64,000 bases of DNA, from contig VGFN01000001.1 in NCBI GenBank assembly GCA_016868875.1, positions 8,655 to 72,654 of the forward strand, in the 5' to 3' direction. The DNA comes from Bacteroidota bacterium. Its GTDB lineage: Bacteria; Bacteroidota; Bacteroidia; UBA7662. How positions within the stretch are numbered: position 1 is the stretch's first letter; each line of letters begins with the position of its first letter. Below the pieces are notes generated by a model. The model had not been told where the DNA came from, did not search any database, and worked only from the letters and a program-made list of their open reading frames with translations. Below are positions 53,899 to 62,799 of the stretch, one piece after another. Made by a program: the position numbers and the translations under genes.

Positions 53899-56258
53899 AT
53901 CCAAAAATAAACAAAGTAGCGGTCCTGGGCTCAGGCATCATGGGCTCCCGCTTGGCTTGTCATTTTGCCAATTGCGGTTTGGAGGTTCTGCTCCTGGATA
54001 TGCCGGACCCCTGCGACAGCAGCAAACCCAACAATTTGGTCGACAAGGCTTTGGCCGAAGCGGTGGCCTCCAAGCCCTCCCCCCTCTACCTGGACCGCTT
54101 GGCTGGCAAAATCCAAACCGGTAATTTTAGCGATGACCTCCCCAAAGTAGCCGATTGCGATTGGATCATCGAAGCGATTGTGGAACAATTGGAGCCTAAG
54201 CAGGATTTGTACCGGCGCTTGGAGGAACACCGTAAACCCGGCTCTCTGGTCAGTACCAATACCTCGGGTATTCCCGTTGCTGATTTGTGCCAAGGACGTT
54301 CCGACGATTTTCAGAAAAATTTCTGCGGAACCCATTTTTTTAATCCGCCCCGTTACCTGCAACTCCTGGAAATCATTCCAGGCCCCAAGACCGAAGCGGC
54401 TTGGATTCCTTTTCTCTTGCAATTTGGTCGCCAAAGGTTGGGCAAAGTTGCCGTTCAAGCCAAGGACAGTCCGGCGTTTATTGCCAATCGAATTGGTGTT
54501 TTTGGTATCATGACCCTGCTTCACAGCATGGCGAAATTAGACTTGGATATAACCGCTGTGGATCAACTCACCGGCCCCTTAATCGGGCGTCCCAAGTCCG
54601 CAACATTTCGTACCTGCGATGTGGTGGGTTTGGATACCTTGGTCAAGGTGGCCCAAGGGGTGCACCAACGTTGCCCAGACGACGAATACCACGACCTCTT
54701 TGCGATACCGGATTTCCTTCAAAAAATGTTATCGGAAGGTCGGCTCGGTGACAAAACCAAACAGGGCTTTTACCGAAAAACCAAAGACGCCAGCGGCGAC
54801 AAAAAGATTGAGGCCCTGGACCTTCGAACGGGAGAATACGGCGTACAAAGCAAAACCAAATTCCCGCTCTTGGACCCCATCAAACAAGAGAGTGATTTAC
54901 GAAAGCGCATCAAAGCCTTGATCCAAATGCCCGACAAGGGTGGTGAATTTTTGCGACAGAGTTTTGCCCGTAACCTTCGGTATGCCTCCTTACGCATCCC
55001 GGAAATTTGCGAAACCCCTTACGAGATGGACGAGGCGATGGAGGCTGGTTTTGGCTGGGAACTAGGTCCTTACGCCCTTTGGGACGCTATAGGCGTTCGA
55101 GAAATGGGTCAGTTGATGACCCTGTACGGCGAAGCCCCCGTGTCTTGGGTGCAATCCATGTTGGATGCCGGCTTCGACTCCTTTTTCGAAAACAGAGAAG
55201 GAGAACTCTGGTGTTATCATCCGGGCCAAGGTTGTCGAGTCAAGGTACCTCACCGTGATCGCACCGTGGATTTGTATCTGCTCAAGCCCACCCGATTGGT
55301 CTGGTCCAACAGTGGATGCAGCCTCATCGACTTAGGTCAAGGCGTCCTCAATATGGAGTTTCATACCAAAATGAACGCCATTGGTGGCGAAGTAATCGCC
55401 GGTTTTCGCAAAGGTGTTGAATTGGCCGAAAAAGATTTTGCCGGTTTGGTCGTATCCAACCATTCGTCGGTTTTCTCGGCAGGTGCCAACCTGGGTATGG
55501 TTTTTATGCTTGCCGCCGAACAAGAATACGAAGAGCTGGACATGGCCGTACGGGCTTTTCAATCCTTTACGATGCTCGCCCGTTTATCCAAGGTGCCGGT
55601 TATTGTGGCCCCCAAAGGCTTAACCCTGGGCGGTGGATGCGAATTGTCCATGCATGCCGACGGAATCCAAGCCGCTGCTGAAACCTATGTCGGTTTGGTG
55701 GAGGTCGGGGTCGGGGTCATCCCTGGAGGCGGCGGTACCAAAGAATTTGCAGTTCGTCTCTCCGATCGTTACCGTCAAGGCGATGTGGAATACAATGCCC
55801 TCAGCCAAGTCTACATGAATATCGCCACGGCCAAGGTCGCTACATCGGCCATGGAAGCCAAGGCCATGGGGATTTTCCGGGATAGCGATCGTGTTTCGCT
55901 GTTTGAAGCAAACCGCATCGCCCAAGCCCGGGATTGGGTTTTGGAACTGGCCCAAGCCGGTTATACCCCACCCACCCAACGCTGGGACGTCCGTGTTCCC
56001 GGCAAAGCCGGCATGGCACTCTTGTTAGCTGGCGTTAACGGCATGCACATGGGGCAATACATATCGGACCATGATCGACTGATCGCCAACAAGTTAGCCT
56101 ATGTGCTTTGTGGAGGGGATTTGTCGTATCCCCAGCTTGTTTCGGAACAGTATTTATTGGACTTGGAGCGCGAGGCCTTTCTCTCTTTGTGTGGTGAGCG
56201 AAAGACTTTGGAACGCATCCAACACATGCTCAAAACCGGCAAAGCCCTGCGCAACTAA
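53895..56258 (+). CDS. fadN: 3-hydroxyacyl-CoA dehydrogenase / enoyl-CoA hydratase (FadN-like)
   Basis: A 787-residue bifunctional beta-oxidation enzyme starting at ATG 53895; an in-frame ATG at 53814 is inside marR. Residues ~1-190 hold the NAD-binding domain with AVLGSGIMGSRLA, SLVSTNTSGIPV and GTHFFNPPRYLQLLE. The hydroxyacyl-CoA dehydrogenase C-domain follows (DSPAFIANRIG, RPKSATFRTCDVVGLDT). A crotonase-like domain lies at the C-terminus (FAGLVVSNHSSVFSAGANL, APKGLTLGGGCELSMHADG). The dehydrogenase-first order is that of Bacillus FadN, not of E. coli FadB. Confidence 0.93.
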   Translation: MNPKINKVAVLGSGIMGSRLACHFANCGLEVLLLDMPDPCDSSKPNNLVDKALAEAVASKPSPLYLDRLAGKIQTGNFSDDLPKVADCDWIIEAIVEQLEPKQDLYRRLEEHRKPGSLVSTNTSGIPVADLCQGRSDDFQKNFCGTHFFNPPRYLQLLEIIPGPKTEAAWIPFLLQFGRQRLGKVAVQAKDSPAFIANRIGVFGIMTLLHSMAKLDLDITAVDQLTGPLIGRPKSATFRTCDVVGLDTLVKVAQGVHQRCPDDEYHDLFAIPDFLQKMLSEGRLGDKTKQGFYRKTKDASGDKKIEALDLRTGEYGVQSKTKFPLLDPIKQESDLRKRIKALIQMPDKGGEFLRQSFARNLRYASLRIPEICETPYEMDEAMEAGFGWELGPYALWDAIGVREMGQLMTLYGEAPVSWVQSMLDAGFDSFFENREGELWCYHPGQGCRVKVPHRDRTVDLYLLKPTRLVWSNSGCSLIDLGQGVLNMEFHTKMNAIGGEVIAGFRKGVELAEKDFAGLVVSNHSSVFSAGANLGMVFMLAAEQEYEELDMAVRAFQSFTMLARLSKVPVIVAPKGLTLGGGCELSMHADGIQAAAETYVGLVEVGVGVIPGGGGTKEFAVRLSDRYRQGDVEYNALSQVYMNIATAKVATSAMEAKAMGIFRDSDRVSLFEANRIAQARDWVLELAQAGYTPPTQRWDVRVPGKAGMALLLAGVNGMHMGQYISDHDRLIANKLAYVLCGGDLSYPQLVSEQYLLDLEREAFLSLCGERKTLERIQHMLKTGKALRN

Positions 56259-56278
56259 AGGACCCCACCCCCTAGCCT

Positions 56279-57457
56279 ATGAACGCCTACCTTATTGCCG
56301 GACTTCGTTCGGCCGTTACCAAAGCCCCCAAAGGCGGATTTCGATTCACGCGACCCGACGATCTGGCCGCCGAAGTGATTCGACAGGTCCTGGCCACTTT
56401 GCCTCAATTGGATCCCCACCGCATCGATGAATTAATCGTCGGAAATGCCGTGCCTGAAGCCGAACAAGGCATGCAAATGGGGCGCATCGTTTCGTTGCTG
56501 GCCCTGCCCAAGGAAGTACCCGGTATGGTCGTTAACCGTTACTGCGGTTCAGGTCTTGAAAGCATTGCCATTGCCGCCCAACGAATTCAAAGCGGGATGG
56601 CCGATTTGATTTTGGCCGGCGGAACCGAGTCCATGTCCATGGTACCGGTCATGGGTTGGAAAACAGCGCTGAACTATTCCATCGCCAGCACCCACGGAGA
56701 TTATTATACTTCCATGGGCCTGACCGCCGAAATGGTGGCCCGCGAATACCAAATTTCCAGGGATGACCAGGATGCCTTTGCCTTGGCATCCCATACTAAA
56801 GCGATTGCGGCTTTGGATAACGGCCGATTCAAAGCTCAAATTGCCCCGGTGGTGGTGGATGAGGTTTATGTGGATGAGCGGATGAAAAAACAAAAACGAA
56901 GCCACACCATCGATACCGATGAAGGACCCCGCCGGGATACTTCGTTGGAGGCCTTGGGCAAACTCAAACCCGTCTTTGCCCAAGGGGGTACCGTCACCGC
57001 CGGGAATTCATCCCAAACTTCCGATGGAGCCGCTTTTGTCCTGGTCGCCTCCGAAAAAATGGTGCGTGAATTGGGAGTAGAGCCGTTAGGACGCATGCTG
57101 TCCTATGCAACTAGGGGTGTAGAACCCCGTATGATGGGTATTGGACCGGTGGCGGCGGTTCCTTTGGCTTTGGCTAAGGCCGGCCTACGTCTCCAAGACC
57201 TGGATCAAATCGAACTCAACGAAGCCTTTGCGGCCCAATCCCTGGCCGTCATTCGTCAACTGGACCTAAACCCCGAGCGTGTCAATCTCAACGGTGGCGC
57301 CATAGCGCTGGGCCATCCTTTGGGTTGCTCCGGCGCCAAACTTAGCTTGCAACTCCTCCACGAAATGCGTCAACGAGGACAACGTTACGGCATGGTCACC
57401 GCCTGTGTTGGTGGTGGACAAGGGGTTGCAGGGATTTTTGAAACCTTTTCTTCCTAA
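56279..57457 (+). CDS. fadA: Acetyl-CoA C-acyltransferase (thiolase)
   Basis: A 392-residue thiolase. The nucleophile cysteine is in VVNRYCGSGLESIAIAAQRI (near residue 87), the histidine in NGGAIALGHPLGCSGAK, and the second cysteine in TACVGGGQG at the C-terminus. It cleaves 3-ketoacyl-CoA to acetyl-CoA and shortened acyl-CoA. It lies 20 bases after fadN and 11 bases before the acyl-CoA dehydrogenase gene. Confidence 0.95.
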   Translation: MNAYLIAGLRSAVTKAPKGGFRFTRPDDLAAEVIRQVLATLPQLDPHRIDELIVGNAVPEAEQGMQMGRIVSLLALPKEVPGMVVNRYCGSGLESIAIAAQRIQSGMADLILAGGTESMSMVPVMGWKTALNYSIASTHGDYYTSMGLTAEMVAREYQISRDDQDAFALASHTKAIAALDNGRFKAQIAPVVVDEVYVDERMKKQKRSHTIDTDEGPRRDTSLEALGKLKPVFAQGGTVTAGNSSQTSDGAAFVLVASEKMVRELGVEPLGRMLSYATRGVEPRMMGIGPVAAVPLALAKAGLRLQDLDQIELNEAFAAQSLAVIRQLDLNPERVNLNGGAIALGHPLGCSGAKLSLQLLHEMRQRGQRYGMVTACVGGGQGVAGIFETFSS

Positions 57458-57468
57458 AACCTATTGTT

Positions 57469-59262
57469 ATGGATTCCAAATCGTACCGTCGCGGTGGACA
57501 CTTTCTCGTCTACGATCCTGTTCCCGATGAAATTTTTGTACGCGAAGATTTTGGCGAGGAACAAAAAATGATGTTTCAGGCCGCTACCGACTTTATGAAA
57601 ACCGAAGTTGAGCCACATTTGCACCGTTTCGAACAGGGCGATTACCCTTTGGTCGAAGACCTTATGCGCAAAGCCGGCCAATTGGGTCTACTAGGCCTTT
57701 CGGTGCCCGAGGCCTACGGCGGCTTGGGCATGGGATTTAATGTGTCCATGCTGATTTGCGAAGAAATTTCCAGCATGACCGGGTCCTTGGCGACCGCATT
57801 TGGTGCCCATACCGGTATAGGGACCTTACCCATCCAGTATTACGGATCAGCAGCCATCAAAGAACGATTTTTGAGAAAGATTGCATCGGGGGAATGGATC
57901 TCGTGTTACAACCTCACCGAGCCGGGTGCGGGTTCCGACGCCAATTCTGGAAAAACGACGGCCGTACTTACGGCGGATGGACAATATTACGAAATCACGG
58001 GCCAAAAAATATGGATTTCGAATGCCGGATTTGCACAGGTCTTTATTGTTTTTGCCCGTATCGAAAACGACAAAAACATATCCTGTTTAGTCTTTCACCG
58101 GGATGATGTGCAGGGCTTGACGATGAATGCCGAGGAACACAAAATGGGCATCAAATCCTCATCAACCCGTCAGGTTTTTTACGATAAAGTCCAAGTCCCT
58201 GTGGATTCCATGTTGGGGCAGCGTGGGGACGGTTTCAAAATCGCCGTCAATGTGCTGAATGCTGGGCGTATCAAATTAGCGGCCGCCACCAACGGTGCTG
58301 CCTTCAAGGTGATTGGCTTGATGAGTCGCTATGCGAATGAGCGGCATCAATTTGGCAAGCCTATTGGTGCTTTCGGCGCCATCCAAGAAAAAATAGCCCG
58401 TTGTTCCGCACTGGTTTATGCGACCGATGCTGCCTTGTACCGGGCAGGGGATGCAATCGAAAAACTCCAAAATGCCCTTATGGCGGAAGGCAAAGCCGAA
58501 GCCGAAGCCAAACTTAAAGGCCTCGAAGAATTTGCGGTGGAATGCGCCATTCTCAAGGTTTACGGATCCGAGGTGATGGCCATGGTGGCGGACGAAGGTG
58601 TTCAGATCTATGGAGGCATGGGCTACTCGGCCGATGCGCCCATGGAGGCTGCCTATCGGGATGCCCGAATATCCAGAATCTACGAGGGCACCAACGAAAT
58701 CAATCGCATGCTCATTGTCGATATGATGTTACGAAAAGCCCTCAAAGGCCATGTAGATCTTTTGGGTCCTGCCCGTAAAGTTGCCGGTGAACTCATGGAG
58801 ATTTCGGACTTTGGCGTTGAAGAGCCCACCGATTACTTGGCTCCCGAAGCCAAGGTGCTCAAGCAACTCAAAAAAGCCGGACTGCTGGTCGCTGGAGCTG
58901 CCGTACAGCATTACGGTACGGCTTTGGCCGAGGAACAAGAGGCCCTGATGCGTATGGCGGATATGGCCATGGAGGTTTATGTCCTGGAATCCGCCTTGCT
59001 CAAAACCCTTAAACTTGAAAAGAGCTTCGATCCCAAAGAGCGTGAAATTCGTTCCGCCTTGATCAAACTCCAAGCCTACCATGCCGCTGAGCAATGCATG
59101 AAAGCCGGCAAAGAAGTCATCCTGGCCCTGCCCGAGAATGACGAGCAGCGCATGATGCTCATGGGCCTACGGCGTTTCACCAAAACCGCGACCTGCAATA
59201 TCAAATCCCTACGACGTTTGGTCGCCGGCCATATTTTGGAAAAGAACGCCTATCCCTTCTAA
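57469..59262 (+). CDS. Acyl-CoA dehydrogenase with C-terminal extension
   Basis: A 597-residue FAD enzyme for the first beta-oxidation step. The core has CYNLTEPGAGSDANSG, QKIWISNAGFAQVF, the catalytic-glutamate region YEGTNEINRMLIVDMML, and DEGVQIYGGMGYSADAPME. Beyond the ~400-residue core, about 180 more helical residues (from ~410) form a C-terminal domain like that of very-long-chain acyl-CoA dehydrogenases. Last gene of the marR-fadN-fadA operon. Confidence 0.93.
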   Translation: MDSKSYRRGGHFLVYDPVPDEIFVREDFGEEQKMMFQAATDFMKTEVEPHLHRFEQGDYPLVEDLMRKAGQLGLLGLSVPEAYGGLGMGFNVSMLICEEISSMTGSLATAFGAHTGIGTLPIQYYGSAAIKERFLRKIASGEWISCYNLTEPGAGSDANSGKTTAVLTADGQYYEITGQKIWISNAGFAQVFIVFARIENDKNISCLVFHRDDVQGLTMNAEEHKMGIKSSSTRQVFYDKVQVPVDSMLGQRGDGFKIAVNVLNAGRIKLAAATNGAAFKVIGLMSRYANERHQFGKPIGAFGAIQEKIARCSALVYATDAALYRAGDAIEKLQNALMAEGKAEAEAKLKGLEEFAVECAILKVYGSEVMAMVADEGVQIYGGMGYSADAPMEAAYRDARISRIYEGTNEINRMLIVDMMLRKALKGHVDLLGPARKVAGELMEISDFGVEEPTDYLAPEAKVLKQLKKAGLLVAGAAVQHYGTALAEEQEALMRMADMAMEVYVLESALLKTLKLEKSFDPKEREIRSALIKLQAYHAAEQCMKAGKEVILALPENDEQRMMLMGLRRFTKTATCNIKSLRRLVAGHILEKNAYPF

Positions 59263-59270
59263 GGACCCCC

Positions 59271-59304
59271 TTGTTCTATTTGGCCTTCTTTGCCCTTAAT
59301 TTTG
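59271..59304 (+). promoter_or_regulatory. Promoter of the small membrane protein-fur gene pair
   Basis: TTG (59271-59273), a 23-base spacer and TAATTTTG (59297-59304, exact TAnnTTTG) precede a 15-base leader and the ATG at 59320. Confidence 0.5.
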
Positions 59305-59319
59305 AATCAAAATAAGGTT

Positions 59320-59517
59320 ATGCACTTCAAATTATCGGTTGTCTTTACAATGCTTACCCTGCTTTGGACAGGGTATATCGTAGCATCCTGCATCATGGCA
59401 CCTAGCCGATTAGGATATACCGACATGCTGCTCCTGTGTGGTTTAATCGCGGCAATGGCTTATTTCGCAACCCAAGGTGCCTACAAAGACATCGATCAAG
59501 AGCGCCAAGGTCGATAA
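59320..59517 (+). CDS. Small inner-membrane protein, unknown function
   Basis: A 65-residue protein from ATG 59320. Two hydrophobic segments (about residues 5-27 and 34-53) are joined by a short polar loop, and the tail is charged. It matches no family I know. The Fur-family gene starts within its last 41 bases, so the two are translationally coupled. Its own promoter box supports that it is expressed. Confidence 0.6.
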   Translation: MHFKLSVVFTMLTLLWTGYIVASCIMAPSRLGYTDMLLLCGLIAAMAYFATQGAYKDIDQERQGR

Positions 59518-59950
59518 GGTTCAGGCCTTGTTGGGCAGCCGTTCTTTGCGGGTCACTCCCTTTCGCAAAGACCTGCTTCGCATCCTATCGGATTCAAACA
59601 GTGCCTTGAACCAGGCCGAAATCCTGGGCCGCTTAGGTCCATCCGCGGATCGGGTTACCCTTTACCGAAATCTTCGAACCCTCATGGAGGGAGGATTAAT
59701 CCACGAGGTCGTGGTTTCCAATCAATCGGTTAGTTATGCGATATGCCCCGAGCATTGCGAATCCGGGGATCACCGGCATCAACATCTGCATTTTCATTGC
59801 CTGATTTGCCACAAAATCCTTTGCTTGGAATCGAAGGAATCCCCGCCACTGCCCAAAACACCCAAAGGCTTCAAAGTGCTAGCGTGGCAAACCGAGGTCA
59901 CAGGCCATTGTACTGACTGTTCCAAACAGAACAACCCGCTTAGGGATTAA
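59477..59950 (+). CDS. Fur-family transcriptional regulator
   Basis: A ~157-residue metal-dependent repressor. The winged helix shows SLRVTPFRKDLLRILSDS and SADRVTLYRNLRTLMEGGL. The metal sites are ICPEHCESGDHRHQHLHFHCLICHK (HRHQHLHFHC and the first CXXC, CLIC) and TGHCTDC near the C-terminus. The dense histidine/cysteine pattern resembles Zur or Fur; the metal is not decided. The start is uncertain: GTG 59477 overlaps the small protein gene by 41 bases, and TTG 59527 is the alternative. It ends in a 4-base tail overlap with the E2 gene. Confidence 0.85.
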   Translation: MPTKTSIKSAKVDKVQALLGSRSLRVTPFRKDLLRILSDSNSALNQAEILGRLGPSADRVTLYRNLRTLMEGGLIHEVVVSNQSVSYAICPEHCESGDHRHQHLHFHCLICHKILCLESKESPPLPKTPKGFKVLAWQTEVTGHCTDCSKQNNPLRD

Positions 59951-61389
59951 ACTCCTCTGGAGGAATCCCATCCCTCGAGATATTCCGCAACACGCTTCAC
60001 GAACATCCCGCCGAGAGCCCCATCCACAACCCGATGGTCGTACGAATGGGATAGAAACATCATGTAACGTATTCCGATGAAATCTCCTTGTGGAGTTTCA
60101 ATAACCGCAGGCCTCTTGCGAATGGCCCCTACAGCGAGGATGGCGACCTGAGGTTGGGCAATGATGGGCGTTCCCATAACATTCCCGAAGGTTCCCACAT
60201 TGGACAAGGTAAAGGTTCCCCCCTGAATTTCTTCGGGGCGAAGCTTACCCATTCTGGCGCGATTTGCCAAATCATTCACACGCTTGGTAATTCCAACGAG
60301 GTTGAGTTGATCTGCATTCTGAATGACGGGAACAATTAAATTTCCACTGGGCAATGCTGCTGCCATCCCGATATGGATTTCTTTGTGCTTGAGGATACGG
60401 GTGCCGTCCACCGAAACATTGATCATTGGGAAATCCTGAATCGACTTGACCACAGCCTCCATGAACATGGGCGTGAAAGTGAGTTTCTCATTGTAGCGCT
60501 TCTCAAACTCCCCTTTGTGCTCTTCGCGCCAATAATGCAAGTTGGTCACATCGGCCTCCACAAACGAAGTCACGTGCGCAGATATACGCTTGGAGGCTAT
60601 CATATTATCCGCAATCAACTTCCGCATACGGTCCATTTCGATAATCTCCACGGAGCCTGAGGTGACCACCCCGTGCATCGATGCAAGGCTATCATCCGCC
60701 GATGAGTTTGAACGATGAACCATCACAGCAGGCTCACTCGAGGCCTGAATCATCTCGGTAGGCTCCCTTGAAGCTTGCGCAGAATTTGTGCTTGTGGATG
60801 TTGATGCAGAGGTATGGGTAACCGGTTCTAAATTGGTATGTCCCAGAACTCTGCCGCCGGCCAAATAGCTTAATAAATCCTTTTTGGTTAGGCGGCCACC
60901 CTCACCTGTTCCTGGAATTTTTTCCAATTCGGACATGGGGATATGCTCCTGATTAGCAATGTTCAAGACCAAAGGAGAATAAAAACGGCCTGTAGTGGCC
61001 GAAGGCGTACTCAAAGGCGTCGTCACCGAAACCGGACTCAACGCACGATGCGTTTGTTCTAGGCTCTGGATTTCATTCAAAGGAAGACTATTCGGGACTA
61101 GGGATATTGGCTGGTTTGGGGCGGTAATTTTATCAGGAACGCCTTGTTCTTGGGTTTCCAAGATGGCCAGCACAGCGCCAACCTTGACAACGCTTCCTTC
61201 GGCATGGAGCATTTGAACCAAGGTACCGCCCACCGGGGTAGGAACTTCGGAATCTACCTTGTCTGTAGCAATTTCCAAGACGGCTTCGTCTTTGGCCACC
61301 CTGTCCCCATCTTGCTTAAGCCATTTCAGGACAGTTGCCTCCGTGATGCTCTCACCCATTTTGGGCATAATCAGTTCAAATCTTGCCAT
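59947..61389 (-). CDS. 2-oxo acid dehydrogenase E2 component (dihydrolipoamide acyltransferase)
   Basis: A 480-residue E2. The N-terminal lipoyl domain has MPKMGESITEATVLKWL and the lipoylated lysine in EIATDKVDSEV. A Ser/Thr/Pro-rich linker follows, then the peripheral-subunit-binding motif in PGTGEGGRLTKKDLL and the catalytic domain with SHSYDHRVVDGALGG (His, Asp). Which complex (pyruvate, 2-oxoglutarate or branched-chain) is not decidable; the Bacteroidota branch next to cinA is often branched-chain type. It has its own promoter box 4 bases before the ATG. Confidence 0.9.
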   Translation of the reverse strand: MARFELIMPKMGESITEATVLKWLKQDGDRVAKDEAVLEIATDKVDSEVPTPVGGTLVQMLHAEGSVVKVGAVLAILETQEQGVPDKITAPNQPISLVPNSLPLNEIQSLEQTHRALSPVSVTTPLSTPSATTGRFYSPLVLNIANQEHIPMSELEKIPGTGEGGRLTKKDLLSYLAGGRVLGHTNLEPVTHTSASTSTSTNSAQASREPTEMIQASSEPAVMVHRSNSSADDSLASMHGVVTSGSVEIIEMDRMRKLIADNMIASKRISAHVTSFVEADVTNLHYWREEHKGEFEKRYNEKLTFTPMFMEAVVKSIQDFPMINVSVDGTRILKHKEIHIGMAAALPSGNLIVPVIQNADQLNLVGITKRVNDLANRARMGKLRPEEIQGGTFTLSNVGTFGNVMGTPIIAQPQVAILAVGAIRKRPAVIETPQGDFIGIRYMMFLSHSYDHRVVDGALGGMFVKRVAEYLEGWDSSRGV

Positions 61390-61393
61390 GCCT

Positions 61394-61401
61394 CAAAATT
61401 A
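61394..61401 (-). promoter_or_regulatory. -7 box 4 bases before the E2 start codon
   Basis: The minus strand reads TAATTTTG, an exact TAnnTTTG, 4 bases before ATG 61389. A TTTG 13 bases further upstream is too close to be a good -33 element. The 57-base gap after cinA otherwise shows nothing. Confidence 0.5.
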
Positions 61402-61446
61402 AGGATAAACCCTTCAAAAGGGCTTCTTCAGACTCTTGAACGCAGC

Positions 61447-62730
61447 TCAGGAATCCTGCACGGGTTGACCAATCAACACCCTCCACAAGAGGAACATGGC
61501 CGTCATTACGGCACGTTCAATGACCAATTCACGACCTTCACCCAAAGAACGACGATAGGTATAGGTCCCTTCCGGACCATGGATCCCAAAGCAAACCGAA
61601 CCCACCGGTTTGTCAACAGTTCCACCCGATGGACCTGCAATACCACTAATGGCCACCGAATAATCGGTATGGTAACGCAAGGCTGCCCCATACGCCATAG
61701 CGCCTACAACCTCGGTGGACACTGCTCCATGTTCTAAAATCAATTCACGGTCAACTCCCAATTCTTCGACTTTGAGCTCATTGCTGTAGGCAACCAATCC
61801 GCCCACCACAACCTCCGAAGCACCGGGTACTCTAACCAATCTTGCACTCAAGGCCCCTCCCGTACAACTTTCTGCAAGAAAAATTTTATGACCTTTAACT
61901 CTTAAAATCAAAGCAATACACTCTTCCAGTGAAAGTTCATTTTCGCCATAAACATAACCTTCAAGAAGCCCCTTGATTGCTTGCGCGGCGACCTGAACAC
62001 GGTCTTGCATCCCAGCAAGGGTTGTTCCAGAGCCCTCCTTGGATTCGTGGGCGTACATACTGAGCCTCAAACGAACCAAGCCTGGTCTTGGCAAATAAGC
62101 CAACCGTATCCCTTCGGGCCTCCATTGGCTTTCCCAATTCTTCAGAATACGGGCGATAGAGGATTCGACCAAACCGGCTACCATCAGGGTATGATGAACC
62201 ATGGGCCGCAACAATCCTGTTGTTTTCAGGTGAGGGATAAGCTCTTGGTCCACAAGATGCTTGAACTCGTAAGGAACCCCGGGCAAGGCAGCCACATAGA
62301 TCCCATGCTGCAACCATAACATGCCTTGGGCGGTCCCCAAAGGGTTATGAAGCAGGGTACAATTGTCGGGCAAATCGGCTTGGGCCAGGTTCATGAGGCC
62401 AGGTTCCCTGCCCCTGGTTTCAAACCAGGCCTGAATGGCCTTTTGGACCTCGAGATTACGGACCAAGCGACCGCCCATGGCTTGGGTTAACAAGGGCTTG
62501 GTTAAATCATCCGAAGTAGGACCCAGTCCCCCACTGAATACTACCAAATCAGCCTTGGCCATAGCGAGTTTGAGCGCTTCCAACATTTCATCTTCACGAT
62601 CCCTCACGGTCCATTTACTGACCAGCTCCAGACCCGCAGCGGCAAAGGCTTGACCCAGGTACGACGCGTTGGTGTCCACCACCTGCCCCAACAAAATTTC
62701 GTCACCCACGACGACCAGAATTGCTTTCAT
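61447..62730 (-). CDS. cinA: CinA-family protein (nicotinamide-nucleotide amidohydrolase / competence-damage domain)
   Basis: A 427-residue CinA. The N-terminal MoCF-like domain has VGDEILLGQVVDTNASYL and VFSGGLGPTSDDLTKPL. The C-terminal NMN amidohydrolase domain has ESCTGGALSARLVRVPGAS and ISGIAGPSGGTVDKPVGSV. The family hydrolyses NMN in pyridine nucleotide recycling. It is read towards the E2 gene 57 bases further, which may share the transcript or use its own promoter. Divergent from the secreted protein gene at 62800. Confidence 0.95.
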   Translation of the reverse strand: MKAILVVVGDEILLGQVVDTNASYLGQAFAAAGLELVSKWTVRDREDEMLEALKLAMAKADLVVFSGGLGPTSDDLTKPLLTQAMGGRLVRNLEVQKAIQAWFETRGREPGLMNLAQADLPDNCTLLHNPLGTAQGMLWLQHGIYVAALPGVPYEFKHLVDQELIPHLKTTGLLRPMVHHTLMVAGLVESSIARILKNWESQWRPEGIRLAYLPRPGLVRLRLSMYAHESKEGSGTTLAGMQDRVQVAAQAIKGLLEGYVYGENELSLEECIALILRVKGHKIFLAESCTGGALSARLVRVPGASEVVVGGLVAYSNELKVEELGVDRELILEHGAVSTEVVGAMAYGAALRYHTDYSVAISGIAGPSGGTVDKPVGSVCFGIHGPEGTYTYRRSLGEGRELVIERAVMTAMFLLWRVLIGQPVQDS

Positions 62731-62765
62731 TGCACCAAAGCGTCAAAGTAAATGCCAAGCAGGCC

Positions 62766-62795
62766 TTGGAATAACCTGTTTGGAAATTATACTTG
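62766..62795 (+). promoter_or_regulatory. Promoter of the third type IX secreted protein gene
   Basis: TTG (62766-62768), a 19-base spacer and TATACTTG (62788-62795, one mismatch) precede the ATG at 62800 by 4 bases. The spacing is the family optimum. Confidence 0.55.
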
Positions 62796-62799
62796 ACCA

